Shown: piece by piece, positions 22,315-33,480 of the stretch
Numbering within the stretch: position 1 is the stretch's first letter
How the letters are laid out: the number at the start of each line of letters is the position of its first letter
NCBI GenBank assembly: GCA_030765065.1
Contig: CM060989.1
Span: forward strand, 42,523,501-42,587,500
DNA: 64,000 bases
Reading direction: 5' to 3'
Source of the DNA: Deroplatys truncata
Taxonomy: Eukaryota > Arthropoda > Insecta > Mantodea > Mantidae
Notes under the pieces: model-generated
The model's database searches: none
What the model was told of the DNA's origin: nothing
The model's input: only the letters and a program-made list of their open reading frames with translations
Program-made: the position numbers and the translations under genes

Positions 22315-23770
22315 TCTTACTAGAAATTGGAAGGAATAATAACTGTGCACGAGTAATTAACAACATTCAAATCCCAGGACTTCTTTTTGCAGATGATCTA
22401 GTGGTAGGATCTATTACAGTAGGTGGTTTAAAACAATCTTTACAAACAATTGATGTATATTGTAAAGAATGGGGGTTAAAAGTGAATCAAGAGAAAACAC
22501 AGATTGTGGTAATCAAAAAGGGGGGGGGGGAATTAAGCAAATATGAAAAGTGGAAGGGAGAGAATAAAGATTACAGGGTGGTGCGTAACTATATTTATTT
22601 AGGAGTAAATAGATGGAGGTAATAAATGGGAGAAACAAAAGAAGTTTGCATTGGCAAAAGGTAAAGGGGCGATGGCAGCAATCAGAAGCTGCAAATATAG
22701 AGAACCTATAAATGTTAAATGCTGGAAAAAGTTTATGAGATGGTTGTGGAGGCAAAAATGATGCATGGTATAGAAATATGGGGATTAGATAGAGGATGGT
22801 AAAGTATAGATGAGGTGCACAGGATGTTTGTAGAGAAATACTAGGTTCACCGAAGGCAATTGTAAGACAGGTAGCAAAATTAGAGATGGGCAGGGTGCCA
22901 ACTAAGGGGAAGATAATGGAAAGAGCTTTGAAATTTTGGTTTAGAACTTTAAATCTAGGAAAAAGTAATGAGTTAAGACAATCTATAGAATACCAAGAGA
23001 ATAGTTTAATGAATGATGGATAGGTAAGTAATTTATGGAACATTTTGGAGAAAAATGGGTTAGAAGACATGTGGGGAAGGAGAGAAAATAACGTGAAACA
23101 TTTTTGGAAAAAGGCGAGGAAAAGACTGGAAGATATAGAAATACAAAACATGTTCAGTGAGATTGCCGAAAAGAGCTCATTAGTTTGTTATAGGCCAATG
23201 AAAAATACATGGGGTAGGAAAAAATATATAGACATAGTAAATAAAGAAGAGAGAGAATCTATTGCATGGGTAAGAACCGGAGCATGGAGGCTAAGAGGGT
23301 TAAGATAGGGTATTCCTAAAAACCAATGTCCGATATGTGGTGGTAATGAAGACATGGAACACATAGTATTTAAGTGCTAAGGAACAGAAAATTGGAGAAA
23401 AGAATTTATTAAAAAGAAGTGGTTGAAGGAGGATAGAAATACGCTTATAATCGAAATGATGTGCAAGGACGCTTGAAGCATTGGACAGTTTTTGTGTAAA
23501 GTAAAAAATAATTGACTTTAGACAGTAGATAGAGAAAAGTAAGAGGTACTGTGTCTTCTTTAAATGGAAAATTATGGTGAATGTGTAATGGTAAAGTAAA
23601 CAATAAGTGACAAGTGAAAAACAATGGAAATGGGAGATAAAAAACTGAAGCAAGAGAATTTATTGACGAGAAATTGTAAAATATAGAAACAAAAGTAGTG
23701 ATTGTCTAAGAATGAGTGGCCAGGGTCAAAGTTCAGTAAACAATCAAATTGTAAATCTCTTAGCACAATA
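22315..23770 (+). mobile_element. LINE 3' end (RT catalytic box to zinc knuckle)
   Basis: The reverse-transcriptase catalytic motif FADDLVV is at 22386-22406, preceded by IQIPGLL. Downstream come KEWGLKVNQEKTQI, NYIYLGVN, KFWFRTLNLG, SIAWVRTGAWRLRG, and the C-terminal knuckle CPICGGNEDMEHIVFKC (C-x2-C-x7-H-x4-C, about 23327-23377). This order is typical of insect non-LTR elements. Several stops and frameshifts occur, and the 5' part including the endonuclease is missing. The end is A-rich (aataaataaaataaaaaa). Related to the fragment at 14466-16350. Confidence 0.85.
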
Positions 23771-24416
23771 AATAAAATAAAAAATAACGAATAACAATAA
23801 TAATAATAATAGCGACGACTGGATTGTATCTTACTTCATTGCTTTTTATTTATTAACGCATCCCTCAATTGAGGGCTGCCATATAGACAAAGTACACCTA
23901 TACAATTAACAAATTTAAAATTTAAATTAACAACAATAAATACGATTTATGTTTAACATATCAAAATAATGAAAAGCAATTTAAAATAGAAATATAAATG
24001 AATTTAAATCGGAACATAAAAGTAGTATAAAACAATACTATTATGCAGTTAAAATAAATAAATATACAATCATTTCAATAATTTGTAAAGCGGTGTATCG
24101 ATATTATATTGAATATAAATTATTTTTCAGGATGAGAATTGATCCTCTAATAGCCATGGTTGCTATTTGATAAAGTAGGCGTTTATCTAGGCCATAATCT
24201 ACCCAAAACTTGTGCTTTTTGGGTATTGTCCCTCTATCTACTGTCATCTATCCTGTGACTGAGATTTTATTTAAATCGTATTTAGGAGATAATGGGTTCA
24301 TAAAGGGCCTTTTTTTCTGCGTCTACTTCTTCGGGCTGTTAACAGTGGGATTCAAAGCGCACAGTAGGATCAATAATTAATCCGCTACTGTCAGATGATG
24401 TCTTGTAGGCGATGAT
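23771..24416. other. AT-rich interval
   Basis: Begins with an (AAT)n-like tail of the LINE. The rest has only short frames, and I see nothing further. Confidence 0.4.
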
Positions 24417-24777
24417 ATCTACTGTTATCTATAGTAAGTAGAAGAAATATTATATTCTACTCAAAGAATCTATATCAAGAGTTCGACGGAAACACATGTT
24501 TTAGGGCCCCCTGAATCCAAAACAAAATCATTTTTAGAAAAAGGTTCCTATGTGTATGTGGACAGCATAACTCAAAAACAAAAAGTCTGTTAGATACCAA
24601 ATTTGGTATTTAAGTTCGATATCTTCCAAGGATGTGACACGAAAATTTTCAAAGAATCCCCCCCCCAGCACAAACTACTCTTTCCTTGAAAAATTTACGT
24701 CGAGTATATTTGATTTTCAAAAATACCTCCAAAGATTTTCATTAAATTACTTTACATCTAAGATATTTACAGTTCGC
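24417..24777 (+). mobile_element. Family H head fragment H14
   Basis: Diverged 5' part (ctatagtaagtag, attctactcaaa, gacagcataactcaaaaac, a gacacgaaaattttcaa block) that ends abruptly in an (AAT)n tract. Confidence 0.7.
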
Positions 24778-24836
24778 AATAATAATAATAATAATAATAA
24801 TAATAATTATTATTATTATTATTATTATTATTATTG
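24778..24836. repeat. (AAT)n(ATT)n palindromic microsatellite
   Basis: About ten AAT units are followed directly by about ten ATT units, so the tract is its own inverted repeat. Asn/Tyr runs in translation are artefacts. Confidence 0.95.
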
Positions 24837-24849
24837 GAATTAATTGTTC

Positions 24850-24990
24850 TTTCACACAAGCCGTGTGTTGGACAGGGTTGGAAAGGTAGAATCAGATGAC
24901 TGAAAAATTCAATGCCATAGCCGGGATTTGAACCACGGATCTCCCAGTCTCCGTCCGGTTGCTCTAACCACTGAGCTACCATGGCAACAT
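24850..24990 (-). mobile_element. tRNA-derived SINE (family S1), minus
   Basis: The minus strand reads ATGGTAGCTCAGTGGTTAGA (A box) and GTGGTTCAAATCCCGGC (B box). It then has TTGAATTTTTCAGTCATCTG, tail sequence shared with the copy at 6402. An 18-bp perfect inverted repeat (24878-24895 and 24996-25013) brackets the tRNA-like part. Confidence 0.82.
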
Positions 24991-25012
24991 GGCAACTGAT
25001 TCTACCTTTCCA

Positions 25013-25013
<1 letters not shown>

Positions 25014-25106
<93 letters not shown>
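25014..25106. repeat. (ATT)n microsatellite, ~31 units
   Basis: Uninterrupted ATT repeats directly abut the inverted flank of the S1 SINE on the left and a TATCGA-rich segment on the right. Confidence 0.97.
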
Positions 25107-27160
25107 GGGATGGTACCTCGATACCGCCGATACCTCGATACTCGATATCGAAGTGTGTCTAATGCTTTGAGATAAACCTTCGATAGGTTTAAATTTTTAA
25201 GTTTTGCAGTACTGAAAGTCGTTGCGTTTAACTCTATGCTAAATAAGGCATGAAAGGAGTCGAGACTTCACGTTATTGCCTCGCACGTGTCCCCAAAGAT
25301 TTTCTGGACTATAGTTCTTGATAGACATTGACTGCGTTTCCTGTGGGTTGAATGACTGCAAAATTCCATAGACTCTTATACCTAAATTAAAACATGCAAA
25401 ACAATGGAGGAAGGAGAAGAGGTACTCATGTAACATGCAGCGTTAACTGAGTTGTGAATGAAGCTGATTTAGCTAACATACTAAATCACGTTTCTGCAAC
25501 AGCCTGGCTTGGTGACTCACTCTCAGCCATTATATTTACCTACTCCGGTGACCAAAATCTGTGAATCCAGCAGAAACAAATCAGAACATAAGACGTGAGA
25601 TAATACAGGGCAGGAAATGTTTGTTCTCTCAAGAATGCTTGTGTTCTTAAACAAAACTCCTTGGTTAGTTTATATCTCTGTATCTTATAAATACTTTCTT
25701 GATTATTTTTCTTCAAATTTTAATTGTGTCTAATATGCCTTTGTATTAAATATATATGCCAATGTATATGGGTGCGTAGTAGAGGCTTAATCCACAAACT
25801 TACTGCGTTTCTGAGTGTTTAATTTCTTATTACCGGACGAAAAAATAAATATGTTATGTGGTAGTTGTGAATAGTGCTAGAATGGTGTAACACACATTAT
25901 TATTAGCTTCATGTAAGATATATATTAGTTTATATTTTCAAAATAGCAGAATAAAGAATTGCTGGTATCTATTTTTCTATAGTTAAAATACTTTAAAGAA
26001 AGTTTTCATCGCAAAATATAGTTACATAAAGAGGAAGCATAGAAATTATTATTATTAGACGTGACTAAAAGTAGGGCTATATAACCTGTGGTATTATCAA
26101 GATAAAAAATCTGATGTGTTACACTCACATGACTTTCTCTACTCTTGTATAAACTATTTTTACAAACGCTTATTCTCCATATGCTTCATGTTAATCGAGA
26201 TGTCAATCTTATTGCTAATTTTCTTGTAGGTGCAAGGGGAATATGGTAGGCTTTAAGCGACAGTCAAATCTTTTAAGCGCTGTTTGCTATGTGGCGCATT
26301 CCATTCTCTTTGTATGTACAGGACATAAAAAGATGAATAACGAATTTTAGAAAAAGTATAAGTATTGGAAACTTTAAGGGAATAACAAGCAATATCTCGA
26401 AAATGGTTCACTCAACAAAAAAAATGTATATCACATAAATTGTGTATTTTAACGCGATCCACATTTTTTGTGCACTAACATTTTGTCTATCTCTTATGGT
26501 TTACCAGTTATGCAAAAGTCGTTCACAATGAAGAATACTTTTGGAGACATTCCCAGAAAATTCGAGATATACATTTAATTTGTCATGAAAATATCTTAAA
26601 CATATGATACTTTAATCAAAATCGTTAGAGCCATTTTTGAGAAAATTAAAAGTTTCGAAAAATGTTCTATGTAAAGGGTAATCTGGGGTGGGTGATTTTC
26701 TTGAAAACCTTCGTGTCGCATCTCTGGAAGATACTGAACCTAAATACCAAGTTTGGTGTTTATCCGACTGTTCCTTTCTGAGTTATGCTGTTCACAGACA
26801 CACAGACACACACACAGACAGACACACACATGGACATGTTTCTAAAAATGTTTTTTTTGGATTCAGGGGGTCTCAAAACATGTATTTCCGGTGAAATCTC
26901 CGTATCGAATATTTGGGTGGAATACAATACTCCCCCTCTTACTCTACGTAGTAGAGAAAGTAAAAAGTTGCTGCAAATTGGAGAATGTCAAATAGGAAGA
27001 ATAGAATACAAAATTGATTACATGCTTTTATACAAAGAACACTGCTAATAAGAACATAATTTAATGAACAAGCTATCGCCTTTATAGTTTTTTATAAAGT
27101 GACTATCGAATATCGACTATCGGTGCTCAAAAATCTGTATCGGTATGAGAAATTATATAG
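25107..27160. other. Segment with TATCGA-rich ends, possibly a composite element
   Basis: The left end (25107-25195) contains ggtacctcgataccg and cgatactcgatatcga. The right end (27105-27150) contains tatcgaatatcgactatcgg. The ends are loosely inverted with respect to each other and abut (ATT)n and (AAT)n respectively. ATCGATA-type subterminal motifs are known in some hAT elements, but I see no transposase. Family H copy H15 lies inside. Confidence 0.3.
26110..26961 (-). mobile_element. Family H copy H15 (minus, full length)
   Basis: Runs from TCTGATGTG to cgtagtagagaaagt with both inverted repeats, the stem-loop and a short CA/GACA tract (26795-26829). The outer flanks are A runs. Confidence 0.85.
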
Positions 27161-27161
27161 A

Positions 27162-27162
27162 G

Positions 27163-27236
<74 letters not shown>
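27162..27236. repeat. (AAT)n microsatellite, ~25 units
   Basis: Uninterrupted AAT repeats, inverted in orientation with respect to the (ATT)n tract at 25014. Confidence 0.97.
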
Positions 27237-27237
<1 letters not shown>

Positions 27238-27739
27238 TATTTTAAAATGTATGCATATGTGCCTATATCTATATGTGAGGGGGGACCTCTCTGTCAGTAT
27301 ATGTGTGAATGGTATTATTCAAAAACGAAAAGTACAGATAGTACGGTAGTATCGGAATGACAAATCATAATCTGAGATATTGGCATGGTGAATGAAATGC
27401 ACGTGTTAAATTTTCTGTAAATAGCTGATAAAGCCATCTTCGTTTTTACCGAATTTTGCATAACTGGGAATGGGAAAAAAACTGGGAAATATTTTGTAGT
27501 GTATGTATTTCTAAAATATTAGCAATAATTTTCCATAAATGGCCGTTATATTGTTTCTTATAAGGGCATGCTAAGAATACGTAGTATCAACGATGGCATA
27601 CAGAAAAGATATGACGTCATATCAACTATTATTTTTTGCAGAAAGAATTTGCAAAACTGTAGCAGGTATACTCCAGTTTAACGTATAAATATAAAATTCA
27701 CTGCATTAGCAAACCTACTTACGAAACATTACAAAAAAG
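27237..27739. other. Interval with a faint family H trace
   Basis: The words gtatgtgtgaatgg, ttcaaaaacgaaaag and ttttgcataactggga occur in family H order, suggesting a very old plus-strand copy. Nothing else is recognisable. Confidence 0.35.
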
Positions 27740-28123
27740 TTTCCGTGGCCTATAGAGACAAGATGAAATCATTTTGTAATATTCTTTTCTCTGAGCAACG
27801 AAGATGCAAAAACCTCTGTACGTCATTAAATGTAGTATACTAAGATCTCAACTTATAATTACTTACCATGCTGTGTCAATAATAGAGTACATTACAGTCA
27901 ATAACACCTACTCATTTCTCTGCCGGTAAGGGAATGCAAACAAGTGGCTGTCTTGCTTAACGGTTCAACACGCCAGGTAATAAAATGAAATGCAGGGAGA
28001 GAAACTAACGACACTCTCACTTATGTCAGCTATGGATGTCGAATTATTTCACGATTTATTTATTACAATTTATAATGCTAAGATTGCATAAAATGCTGTA
28101 TCCAACACGTGAACAATCTTAAT
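27740..28123 (+). repeat. Family B interspersed repeat, copy B2
   Basis: Same order of blocks as copy B1 (tctctgagcaacgaagatgc, atgctgtgtcaataatag, cacttatgtcagctatg) without the insert present in B1. Similarity stops at cttaatat, where a possible LTR begins. Confidence 0.7.
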
Positions 28124-28525
28124 ATTGTAGCGTGTATGTGTGTGTATTGCCACGCCAGACACATTATTGCGTCGTTGGCGACAGTATTGTTGGGAAATTC
28201 TTTCGGCTTTGGGTTTTTGAAGTTCGTCTGGCGTAGCAACTCGCCACCGTCTAGCTGGCGATCCTAGCTAGTGGTGGAGAGTGGGGGAAGTGAGCGTTAT
28301 TCCTTTGTGTGTTGTGTGGTTAGCGCCACTTTTGGTCGAGTGTCTGGTCTGTATGGTCGTATGTGAAATCGTGTGAATGTAATCTCGTGTGTGTAGATTC
28401 TCCCCTCAATTTCTTCCTTATTATCTTTTGTATGTGTGATGTAGGAGCACCGTGTTTATACTGAATAAACCACAGGTAATGTGATTGATGTGAAATTCTG
28501 TGTATTTTGTTATAACTATCCCACG
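28124..28525 (+). mobile_element. Possible solo LTR
   Basis: Begins TGTAGCGTGT exactly where family B similarity stops. It is GT-rich and has an AATAAA at about 28463 in tgaataaaccacagg, followed by a T-rich stretch, as at LTR R/U5. I could not find a convincing CA end or target duplication, nor internal retrotransposon sequence. Confidence 0.35.
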
Positions 28526-29394
28526 CCTGCTCTGGAATGCGTAGTTTAAGATTCTGGTCCTCTTGCTACCTCTGCAGCTATCATGCCAAACATTCACTCG
28601 TCTATAATCAAGATTATTCACTTGTATAAATTACTATTAAGCATTTGCTATATCAGCTCGTGTTTATGAAACGTCTAAGTCATAAAGTGGAGAGTGCTTG
28701 AACTGTTGCAAGTAAGGTTGAACAACTGTAAAAAGAGTCGATTAATAATTAAACAATACACTGCTATTACTACACTGTTAAAATGTGCAAATAAATGCAT
28801 AAATGTTTCTAGTATTACTCTTTTATGTTCGAACTCTGGCGGCATGAAAGAGTTAGTTTGCTCTAATATAGGATTTTAAAGTCATAATTCTTGTTAATAT
28901 AATAAAAGGGATGCAAGCAAACAAGGCGAGAAGGTAGACTATTGTTTTCTTGAAAGTTATGAGGTTATGTAGAGCAAGTTAGGTTATTTTAATCATAAAA
29001 TTCTTATCTTTCAAGACGTTATCTGAAAGTGACGCAGAAAAGCTCTGGAGTGTTAACGTCGTAAAATGTAAATTAAACATATTTTCTGCTCTGAAACGTA
29101 TGTTTATATCACGGTGTTAAATATTAACAAACCCCATGGAATGGTTATTAACGGACTATATAGTATTTTAATGATTGATGCTTTCACCACACCGCTAATG
29201 GCTGTTGAACTATATATCTTGCAAGACATTTTCCTGTTTTACGGTCTCTTTCACGTTAGCTTTATAGTTCATTTTGCTCTTATCTAGATCCTTGCATACA
29301 ATTGTACTCTCTTACTGAGAGAGCATAAACACTACCTTATAGAATTTAGTGCTAAATACTGCTTCGAGGTGGAGGTAGCTGGAAACTATCATTA
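28526..29394. other. Interval without recognised genes
   Basis: AT-rich on both strands, with only short frames and no clear repeat boundaries. Confidence 0.45.
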
Positions 29395-30112
29395 AAAAAT
29401 CAAATGTGTTACATTCACACACGTTCTCTATCCACTAAACTTTATTATTACGTACGTAATAATTTCACCCAAAAATTCCATATCGAGACTTCACCTGAAA
29501 TACGAGGCTCCCTGAATCTAATAAACATTTTCGGAAAAAGCTCGGCGCGCGCGTGTGCGTAAAAATTGCTCTAACGATTTTGATTAAAATTCCATATATT
29601 AAAGATACTTACATTACAAAATACAACATATATTTTGAATTTTCCGGGAATGGTCTGTCAAGTCCTCTTCATTTGGAAGAAATGTTATATAATCTTGTAT
29701 AGCTGGTAAACGTTAAGCGATGGACGAAAACGTACTACATAAAAAATATAGATCTCTAAACACGCAGTTTATTTCAAATAAGCTTTTTTATAGCACAAGC
29801 AATTTCTGAGATATCCGTTATTAAAGGTTCGAATTGTTCTTTCTTGGTCATTCTCTTAATCCTGTCAACATTCACTTGTTTCTCATGATTGCGTAAAAAC
29901 AGTACGAAATTTTTAGGTCAGCACATAGCGTCCAGTTCTTAAAAATTTGACTACTCTTGTTCCTTTGTACCCATAACGAAATGCTTATCACAGTTATTTC
30001 CGGAAAGTTTTATCTCGATTAAAATGAAGAAGATAAGAAAATAAACTCTCCTAAAATAATTTGTATATCCACTAATAAATGGATGGAGAAAGTCAAGTGA
30101 ATGTAACGCTTT
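29395..30112 (+). mobile_element. Family H copy H16 (diverged, with a fused right end)
   Basis: Starts with a minus-oriented right end (aaatgtgttacattcacac) fused within 40 bp to a plus-oriented head (cacccaaaaattccatatcgag). It continues through gctctaacgattttgattaaaat to agaaagtcaagtgaatgtaac at about 30106. The microsatellite is reduced to gcgcgcgcgtgtgcg. Confidence 0.6.
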
Positions 30113-31314
30113 GTTTTCTATCACTTAATGTTAACCAAGAAAAACATTTGCAGAAATACATTTACATTTCGTAGTAGGTACCTACAAGGGGAATAGAGGA
30201 AAGGAAATCGATTGAGATATTTAAAAATAGGCCACTAAAAGCTGGACTTGAAATTCCACTCCTTCCATGATATCGTGGGAAACAACCGAATAGCGACCGC
30301 ACTTTAAAAATAAAGACAAAAATATTTAAACATTCAGACCAACAATAACGGATATCTCGGTAATGTCTGACGCCACAAAACAAATTTAAAAAAATATATT
30401 TTAAATAAATGCTGGATTTTAAACAGTTCTAAATGTTTGTCCAGTACGTTTTTGTCTATCTCTTTAGGCATAATAGATATACAAATTTTCTTCCGAATGA
30501 AAAGGATTTAACAGTCTATTCCAAGAAAATTCAAGATTTGTCTTGACAATTTTATTTGTCTTGTAAATTTTATATCTTAAATATATGGGATTTTAATAAA
30601 AATCAATAAAACCATTTTTTAGAAAATAAAAATTTTCGAAAAAAGTTCTACGTAAGGGTGGTTCGGGGTTTGGGATTTACCTAAAAATTCTTGTGTAATA
30701 TCTTTGGAGTAGCAAGTTTGGTATTTAAGCTCAGCGTCTTTTGAAGATGCCACACGAGGCTTTTCAATAAAATCCCCCCATCCAAAATTATCCTTCGCAT
30801 GGAACATTTTTCGGATATTTATTTTCTCAAAAATGGTTAACGATTTTGATTATATAAATGTCATTTATTTAAGATATTTGTATAACAAATAAAATTTATA
30901 TCTAGAATTTTTTACAAATAGTATGTGAAGTTCTTTTCATTTAGAAGATATTTTGGTAATTAGTAAGCCGTAAGACATACAAAATCTTACTACACAAAAA
31001 GTATACACATCGTTTAAGTATGTGAAATACATCTTTATGTTAACCTTTTCCAAGAAATTCTTTGTAATCGGTTTGAATTTTCAAATACTTATACTTTCTT
31101 TGTGTGGCAAATCGCGTATGGAATTTCAAAGCCAACACGCTCTTTAAAAATCTGATTATCGCTTTAGCCTACTGTATTTTTCTTATATCTACAACGAAAT
31201 GTGTAATGAAAGTTTGTCTCGATTAACAAGAAGTAGACAGAAGAAGCCTTTCCAAGAATAGCTTGTAGAACAATGAGAGAAGAAAGTAATGTGAATTCAA
31301 CTCATTAGATTTTT
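30113..31314. mobile_element. Inverted pair of family H copies (H17 minus, H18 plus)
   Basis: A minus-oriented 3' part (30113 to about 30707) meets a plus-oriented 3' part (about 30708-31314) head to head at aagtttggtatttaagc. Both heads and microsatellites are gone. The result is a ~1.2-kb diverged palindrome. Confidence 0.6.
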
Positions 31315-31379
31315 CAACAAATCGTATTTCATTTATGTGCAACATGAAAAGCTTATAATAACTGCTGCTTTGTCTTGTT

Positions 31380-31560
31380 TTTTGCGAGTCCATAATCCCG
31401 GACTTAGATGGGAACCTGATGTAAACAAAAACAGCGCGCGAAATACTGGTCTGCAAATTGTATTACTGTGCCCTGGGCGGAGCATACGTCTTCTATCTGA
31501 AGACACGTGCTTCTGACCAGAACCATCTGACAGCCACAATGCACATCAGCTGTGTTTATA
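31380..31560. repeat. Family C repeat fragment
   Basis: The words gggaacctgatgtaaacaaa and cacgtgcttctgaccagaa recur, inverted and diverged, at 50470-50575 (tttgtttacattaggttcc, ccacgtgcc). They also occur loosely near 7740-7775. Confidence 0.4.
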
Positions 31561-32279
31561 TCTGAACGATTGTCCTCTTTTCATTCATACTGCTACTTCG
31601 TTTGACAACAGCTGATTATTTTACATTTGTTATGCTGTAACATGACCAAAACACACTTTGAAATAATTTGGTGTTGGTGCACTGGAAAATTGAAGGATAA
31701 CTCTTTAATTAACAAGTTTTCTGCAGACTGAGTATGAGTTTATAAACTACTTAAAATATTGAAAGGTAATATAAAAAGTATGGAATGATAGAACCAAAAT
31801 GATAATACAATTTGAAATGTACCTTATTAATCAGAATATGAAAGTGGTCCAATCCCGACCATTTCCTCCTCATCATCACATTTCGTGTCAAGCATTTCCT
31901 TTTCTTTGAAGGTGATAACCGTTTTCCAGTTTTGTGCTTTTTCACGCGAGTAGAGTAGACACTTTATACGAAAAGCAGTAAACTCGGACATTAAATTAAT
32001 GTTTTAATGGCTAATTCCAGGTACTTCTGACAAAACTTTATGAAAACGTTCAATACAATAGTTTTTTCACCACTTTTCAAAAGTTATCCTTTGAGATGTG
32101 TGCCAAATTGACCCTCCCCTGGAGAAATATGCTCTAGGCAACTATGGGCTGCACTAAAGGAAAGTTGACGTCTACGGGAACAATAGTGAAATGAGTATGG
32201 TGGTGCTTTGTAAAGGAGACGTCAAGACCAAGAAGAAAGGACACAGTTAATTTGATTCACGTAGTACGTCGGCGAATGT
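31561..32279. other. Interval without recognised genes
   Basis: AT-rich, with a short Lys/Arg-rich minus frame (31751-31945) that has no recognisable family. Confidence 0.4.
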
Positions 32280-32420
32280 GGTCGTCGACTGCGCAGGCGC
32301 CGGTTCAGTCCCAGCTCTGCTCACCGTGCAGCGGACGAAGCTGAAGTCAGTCTTTCTTCGACGGTGAGGAATTTCACGAGGAAAATAGCAGGACAACGTT
32401 TAGGCAGAAGGCATTGCAGA
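32280..32420 (+). promoter_or_regulatory. Candidate GC-rich promoter / first exon
   Basis: A local GC-rich island carries the NRF1-like word TGCGCAGGCGC (about 32289-32299), followed by an initiator-like tcagtcttt near 32346 and a possible donor CGGTGAGG at about 32361. It sits ~600 bp outside the giant palindrome. No downstream coding exon is seen in the window. Confidence 0.3.
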
Positions 32421-32983
32421 CAGAGCTTCTAAATTCCTTCAGGTTTAACTTATTCAAAATTATCTTTAGTGATTATTAACCGGAAAAGATTGATCGTGCA
32501 AAACATAGACTTATTGGTGTTCTAAATTTGAAATATATCAGTAAATGTGAGAGCAGGAAGCAAGTATGTAATATTGTAATTTAATTCAATAGATTGAAGC
32601 CGTAAAGAATTTAAAGAATTGTGGAAAAATAAGTGTTTCTGAAATTACAATTATATATTTTATAGAAGTGTAAACTTATTAAACGAAAGAAATTGGGCTT
32701 ATTAATCAATTTATGTAATATATTGTCAAGTAGTAATCTGCCATCATTCCTACTTTAATCCACTTCCTATTGGGACAGAAACACTTGTTTCAGTTGTTTC
32801 ACACATATATTTTGGTTACTCATAATAATCATTAACCTTAACCACCGTTAACCACAGTGCAAAAAACAATTTGAAAACAAGTGAGGGCCGCTAAATGCAA
32901 CAATACTGACCAACTGTATTTTAGAAATAGAAAATGGTTCATATGCAAATCTCCGTTCATTAAGCTTTTATTAATTACATATA
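32421..32983. other. AT-rich left flank of the giant palindrome
   Basis: No genes or recognised repeats. It ends in acatata, followed by TACGAG and the first base of the palindrome. Confidence 0.45.
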
Positions 32984-32989
32984 TACGAG
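32984..32989 (+). repeat. Left copy of 6-bp direct repeat TACGAG (putative TSD)
   Basis: TACGAG directly abuts the first base of the left arm. The same six bases, in the same orientation, directly follow the last base of the right arm (49942-49947), where they are the start of a mariner terminal repeat. Confidence 0.6.
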
Positions 32990-33000
32990 AGTAGTATTAG

Positions 33001-33147
33001 TCCCGGATGAGCCAATTGATTTAACGATAATCCTGCCGCTAGGGGCGCTGGTGTCGCTAGTGTCGGTGCGTGCGACGGCGGCGGCGGTAAGTTTGAAAAG
33101 CGCCCTGAGCGGTAGGATTATCGTTATTGCAATTGGTTCATCCGGGA
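33001..33147. repeat. 147-bp hairpin at left arm terminus
   Basis: TCCCGGATGAGCCAATTG at the left pairs with CAATTGGTTCATCCGGGA at the right. The inverted match covers about 49 bp with a handful of mismatches (through cgataatcct and the gggcgct words). The loop is rich in gtcgctagtgtcg and GGC repeats. It looks like a small MITE, but it starts 11 bp inside the palindrome end. Confidence 0.85.
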
Positions 33148-33321
33148 CGAGTTGAAAGAATTGAGGATTAGGGTAAGGTGAAGGAAGAAGAGGAAGTGAC
33201 GTGGAGTGTTTTGATTGGTTCGTTAATTTGGGTGGAAGATGAAGGAAGGAAGATGGAAGAGTATGGAGGTTGCGTGCTGGAGAGGAGCTGGGTGGCGAGG
33301 TGTTGTCTGTGCGGAGGTCGG

Positions 33322-33480
33322 GACTGAAAGAGGGAAAATATGGGGGAGCGAGGGATAAAAAGTGTAACAGAAAGTGACGTGTGAAGTTGCGATTGGTGGG
33401 AATAAGAAGTGATGTTATTGGTGGAAAGGAGCAAATGAAGGTTGTTGATTGGTAAGAATAAGAGAGATTATGATTGGTGG
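33322..33480 (-). promoter_or_regulatory. Outward promoter-like cluster P1, left arm
   Basis: On the minus strand, going downstream: four CCAAT boxes (reverse of attgg at 33473, 33448, 33417 and 33392), a CRE-like ACGTCA (33375-33380), a TATA-like TTTTTATCC (about 33353-33361), and an insect initiator TCAGTC (33322-33327). The TATA-like box is 30-36 bp upstream of the initiator. Transcription would run out of the element end. Equivalent clusters lie at about 34390-34545, 35510-35675 and 41755-41890. Confidence 0.5.

Noticed and set aside
33040-33060. CTCF-like site ccgctaggggcgct in the terminal hairpin
   Set aside because: It is one base short of the usual CTCF core, and one match in a GC-rich hairpin is not meaningful without binding data.
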